Both the position numbers and the translations under genes were made by a program. The notes under the pieces were generated by a model. The model had not been told where the DNA came from. It made no database searches and saw only the letters and a list, made by a program, of their open reading frames with translations. DNA of 64,000 nt, from positions 186,001 through 250,000 of the forward strand of contig NZ_JAAFZH010000006.1 of the NCBI RefSeq assembly GCF_010435915.1, read 5' to 3'. Below, in pieces: positions 63,001 through 64,000 of this stretch (position 1 is the first letter of the stretch; the number at the start of each line of letters is the position of its first letter). Source of the stretch: Spirosoma terrae (GTDB lineage Bacteria > Bacteroidota > Bacteroidia > Cytophagales > Spirosomataceae).

Positions 63001-64000
63001 CACCGTTTCAGGGCTGTCGGCCGGGGTCTATAGCTTCACCGTCAAAGCCTCCGACAGCGCCCTGCCGACCAACCAGCAGGCCACCAGTGTGGTCAGCCTG
63101 ACGGTGACAGCGGTCGAAACGGCTCCCTTTGCCATCACCGGGGTGACCACCATCAGCTGTTCACCCATTACCCCCAACCGCTTTAGTGTCAGCTTTGATC
63201 CCCGCTACAGTGGTCTGAGCGGACAGCCCGTCAGCTTCTCAGTAGCCAATGAGATGCTGCCAACAACACAAGCGGGACCCTATACCATCCAGCTCTACAC
63301 CGATAACCCCACCATCACCCTACAGGCCCGCCAGCAGGGGGCAACTACCAACTTCGGCTACAACTGGCTGGAGGCCTGTCGCACCTCGGAGAGCCCCAAC
63401 ACTCCCCCACGGGTGGTGAGTGGCTTACCGAGCCAGACGGCCAAAGTGGGCGACTACTTCACCTATGTCATTCCTGAAGGCACCTTCACCGATTCGGAGA
63501 CACCCCTGAGCCTACGCCTGTCAGCCACAGGTTTACCGGCGGGACTGAGCTTCTCAGGGGCTACGGTGAGTGGTACGCCTTCGACCACGGTGGGCTCCCC
63601 CTTCACCGTCAGCATCACGGCCACCGATCCGGGCGGACTCTCAGTGAGCACCCCGCTGGTAATCACTGTGCTACCTGCCACCGGTCCCGTTGAGCCAACC
63701 GCTCCCTTTGCCATCACGGGGGTGACCACCATCAGCTGTACACCCATCGCCAATCGGATCAACATCAGCTTCGCTCCGCTCTATAGTGGACTGAACGGCC
63801 AGCCGATTGCCTTCGAAGTCGTCAATGAGCGGGCACCCACCACCGATCCGGCTCCTTACTCGCTGACCTTATATCGGGATAATCCCGTGATCACCCTGCG
63901 GGCTCGTCAGACCGGCAGTGCACAGGTGGCTAGTTTCAGTTATAACTGGCTGGCGGCCTGTTCGACGGCGGGTCAGGACAACACCCCTCCAAGGCTGAAC
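57080..64000 (+). CDS. Giant secreted beta-helix / Ig-like repeat surface protein, 3' truncated
   Basis: The reading frame is open for 2307 codons up to the window edge, so the C-terminus is unseen. A signal peptide ends near LAEAQT. Residues of about 23-340 form a right-handed beta-helix with many Asn/Ser ladders (NSTISNNSAGDGIDLEYGQA) and end with a choice-of-anchor Q motif (NPLLAPLGNYGGTTQTHALL, GSPAINAGTSSGAPTTDQRG). A Big_1-like and an Ig-like domain (about 350-540) follow, then 18 tandem 72-residue repeats (about 541-1836), an Ig-like module, and two copies of a 193-residue unit. Each 72-residue repeat carries a Cys pair (TCANPTVTL ... NGCTATAS) that could form a disulfide. Such proteins are usually type IX secretion substrates or gliding adhesins; the C-terminal sorting domain, if any, is outside. 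Confidence 0.93.
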   Translation, partial: MKRYVYLFFSLITLVSTLAEAQTTFTVTNTNNAGTGSLRQAMLDVAASGSAGPFTITASVSGTINTTSSLPPITKNLAIVGPGANQLTISGQTNTHQLFTVVGDNLSIRFSGLTLTKGGSGNGNAAAIEISSITTASISSLSLIACNLDNNSASLGQIYAYKCNLFIQNSTISNNSAGDGIDLEYGQATGFSVVLENSTISNNSYAGIYLNNNNTVSITSTNSTFAGNSLGFYAGGNTVFTLYFKNSILANNIQFTGEGTSVIVSQGNNICRDASLTPTASGDLINTNPLLAPLGNYGGTTQTHALLPGSPAINAGTSSGAPTTDQRGISRVGTTDIGSFESRGFSMVSSSGNNQSATVNTAFANPLVVTVSSTNSEPVSGGVVTFTGPGSGASINPASLTASIAGTTASRSVTANATAGGAYNVAATTKGASPTVNFSLTNTVVPPSFTTNPTTKAVCTGNGTTFTVAASGSPTYQWQVDAGSGFTNLSNSGVYSGATDATLTISNVAGLNGYLFRCVATNDGGSTNSSAATLTVSSLPTAGVSPSSTTITCANPTVTLTASGGTTYRWDNNTTNAIRSVTTGGTYSVTVTNASGCTATASQTITTNTTPPTPGISPSGTTITCANPTVTLTASGGTTYRWDDNSTNATRSVTTGGTYSVTVTAANGCTATASQTITTNTTPPTAGISPSGTTITCANPTVTLTASGGTAYRWDDNSTNAIRSVTTGGTYSVTVTAANGCTATASQTITTNTTPPTPGISPSSTTITCANPTVTLTASGGTAYRWDDNSTNAIRSVTTGGTYSVTVTNASGCTATASQTITTNTTPPTPGISPSGTTITCANPTVTLTASGGTTYRWDDNSTNAIRSVTTGGTYSVTVTAANGCTATASQTITTNTTPPTPGISPSSTTITCANPTVTLTASGGTAYRWNDNSTNAIRSVTTGGTYSVTVTAANGCTATASQTITTNTTPPTPGISPSGTTITCANPTVTLTASGGVSYRWDDNSTNTIRSVTTGGTYSVTVTNASGCTATASQTITTNTTPPTPGISPSSTTITCANPTVTLTASGGTTYRWDNNSTNAIRSVTTGGTYSVTVTAANGCTATASQTITTNTTPPTAGINPSGTIITCANPTVTLTASGGTAYRWDDNSTNAIRSVTTGGTYSVTVTAANGCTATASQTITTNTTPPTPGISPSSTIITCANPTVTLTASGGVSYRWDDNSTNAIRNVSTGGTYSVTVTAANGCTATASQTITTNTIPPTPGISPSSTTITCANPTVTLTASGGVSYRWDDNSTNAIRNVSTGGTYSVTVTNASGCTATTSVLIQQDNTVPTVSISPNSATLTCANPTVTLTANGTGTYQWSTGATSHTITASSSGTYSVTVTSDNGCFASASIQIQQDNSVPTVSISPTSATLTCTNPTVTLTANGTGTYQWSTGATSHTITATSAALYSVTLTGSNGCTNTASISVAADQATPPLSLTASQTLLTCASPTASLTALGTGTWRWSTGSTDPQIQVSTAGTYSVTLTAPSGCTTSTSITINQDIDLPTVSISPSSATLTCANPSVTLTANGTGTYQWSTGATSQTITASSTGTYSVTLTGSNGCSNTASISVTADQTAPSLSISPSSATLTCANPTATLTALGTGSVRWSTGSTDPQIQVSTAGTYSVTLTTPGGCTATTSVLIQQDNTVPTVSISPNSATLTCANPSVALTANGIGTYQWSTGATSQTINASSAATYSVTVTSDNGCFASASIQIQQDNSVPTVSISPNSATLTCTNPTVTLTANGTGTYQWNTGATSHTITASSAATYSVTLTADNGCQATASSTIEQGTDQTIGFSQQPASTSSVTVGSTVTTQVVVSGQPTSYQWYKDNLSQPLASQTAAQLTLTNVQLSDAGSYFVVVTGPCNSLTSTAFTLSVTNPVTSLSLTASVSPNPAQAGQVVTLTAAVVGGTSPYSYSFSGPGSINPTGNTATVSGLSAGVYSFTVKASDSALPTNQQATSVVSLTVTAVETAPFAITGVTTISCSPITPNRFSVSFDPRYSGLSGQPVSFSVANEMLPTTQAGPYTIQLYTDNPTITLQARQQGATTNFGYNWLEACRTSESPNTPPRVVSGLPSQTAKVGDYFTYVIPEGTFTDSETPLSLRLSATGLPAGLSFSGATVSGTPSTTVGSPFTVSITATDPGGLSVSTPLVITVLPATGPVEPTAPFAITGVTTISCTPIANRINISFAPLYSGLNGQPIAFEVVNERAPTTDPAPYSLTLYRDNPVITLRARQTGSAQVASFSYNWLAACSTAGQDNTPPRLN
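58700..62587 (+). repeat. 18 tandem 216-bp repeats in exact register
   Basis: The landmark TCACCTGCGC or its variant recurs at 58731, 58947, 59163, 59379, 59595, 59811, 60027, 60243, 60459, 60675, 60891, 61107, 61323, 61539, 61755, 61971, 62187 and 62403, always exactly 216 bases apart. Units 1-11 are nearly identical at DNA level (TTITCANPTVTLTASGG, TNAIRSVTTGGTYSVTV). Units 12-18 are more divergent (GTYQWSTGATS) and partly alternate between variants. Confidence 0.97.
63122..64000 (+). repeat. Second repeat type, 579 bp (193 residues), two copies
   Basis: A unit starting APFAITGVTTISC begins at 63122 and again at 63701, 579 bases later and in the same frame. Each has a domain ending in YNWLEAC or YNWLAAC; the first copy also shows a cadherin-like putative Ig module (GLPAGLSFSGATVSGTPST). 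The second copy runs off the window. Confidence 0.9.

Noticed and set aside
1..64000. tRNA, rRNA, CRISPR or prophage
   Set aside because: I looked for cloverleaf-like segments, regular short spacer repeats and integrase or capsid motifs and found none that hold up.

Overview
The window looks like chromosome of an aerobic, environmental Bacteroidota bacterium of the order Cytophagales, most probably a Spirosoma-like genus (genus level is inference). The grounds are a SusC/SusD pair under ECF sigma/FecR control, a hybrid two-component sensor with a beta-propeller, free-standing LytTR regulators, Bacteroidota-type promoters (TAnnTTTG at -7), few Shine-Dalgarno sequences, a large repetitive exported protein and housekeeping proteins of Bacteroidota type. 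No tRNA, rRNA, CRISPR array, transposase or phage gene was seen.

Layout. 1-3391: end of an MHS-type MFS transporter, a small membrane protein and acetyl-CoA synthetase. 3395-13238 (all minus): a sugar-uptake locus running ECF sigma factor, FecR anti-sigma factor, SusC with an STN signalling domain, SusD, a DUF1080 hydrolase and a dehydrogenase-cytochrome c fusion. 13472-16464: a cytochrome c-PQQ sugar dehydrogenase, a Uma2 protein and a ThuA protein. Together with DUF1080 these suggest periplasmic oxidation and processing of (3-keto)sugars. 16632-23942: 23S rRNA methyltransferase-like protein, the E2 subunit of pyruvate dehydrogenase, two LytTR genes, pheS, xseA, xseB. 24090-29460: a DUF937-OmpA protein, two paralogous membrane-tailed short-chain dehydrogenases around a DUF4136 lipoprotein, and a TspO-like protein. 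29742-37410: clpB, an antitoxin-PIN pair with a frameshifted toxin, thioredoxin, sterol-desaturase-like protein, acyl-CoA thioesterase, small secreted proteins and an SGNH hydrolase. 37735-46938: dnaE, a DUF4258/YgiT-type toxin-antitoxin-like pair wedged between two copies of the dnaE 3' end, a lipoprotein, a fasciclin lipoprotein and polA. 47005-52076: alcohol dehydrogenase, MFS exporter, SPFH protein, papain-like protease, universal stress protein. 52338-64000: a 1368-residue hybrid sensor/AraC regulator, a third LytTR protein, and the first 2307 codons of a giant secreted repeat protein that runs off the window.

The most notable points are: (1) a 37-bp perfect direct repeat of the dnaE 3' end flanking a two-gene toxin-antitoxin-like cassette; (2) 18 head-to-tail 216-bp (72-residue) repeats in exact register in the giant surface protein, 11 of them nearly identical; (3) a conspicuous excess of the core ACGTA(G), including CTACGTAG palindromes at the centre of at least three intergenic hairpins; (4) a one-base frameshift in a PIN toxin whose catalytic residues are otherwise intact.
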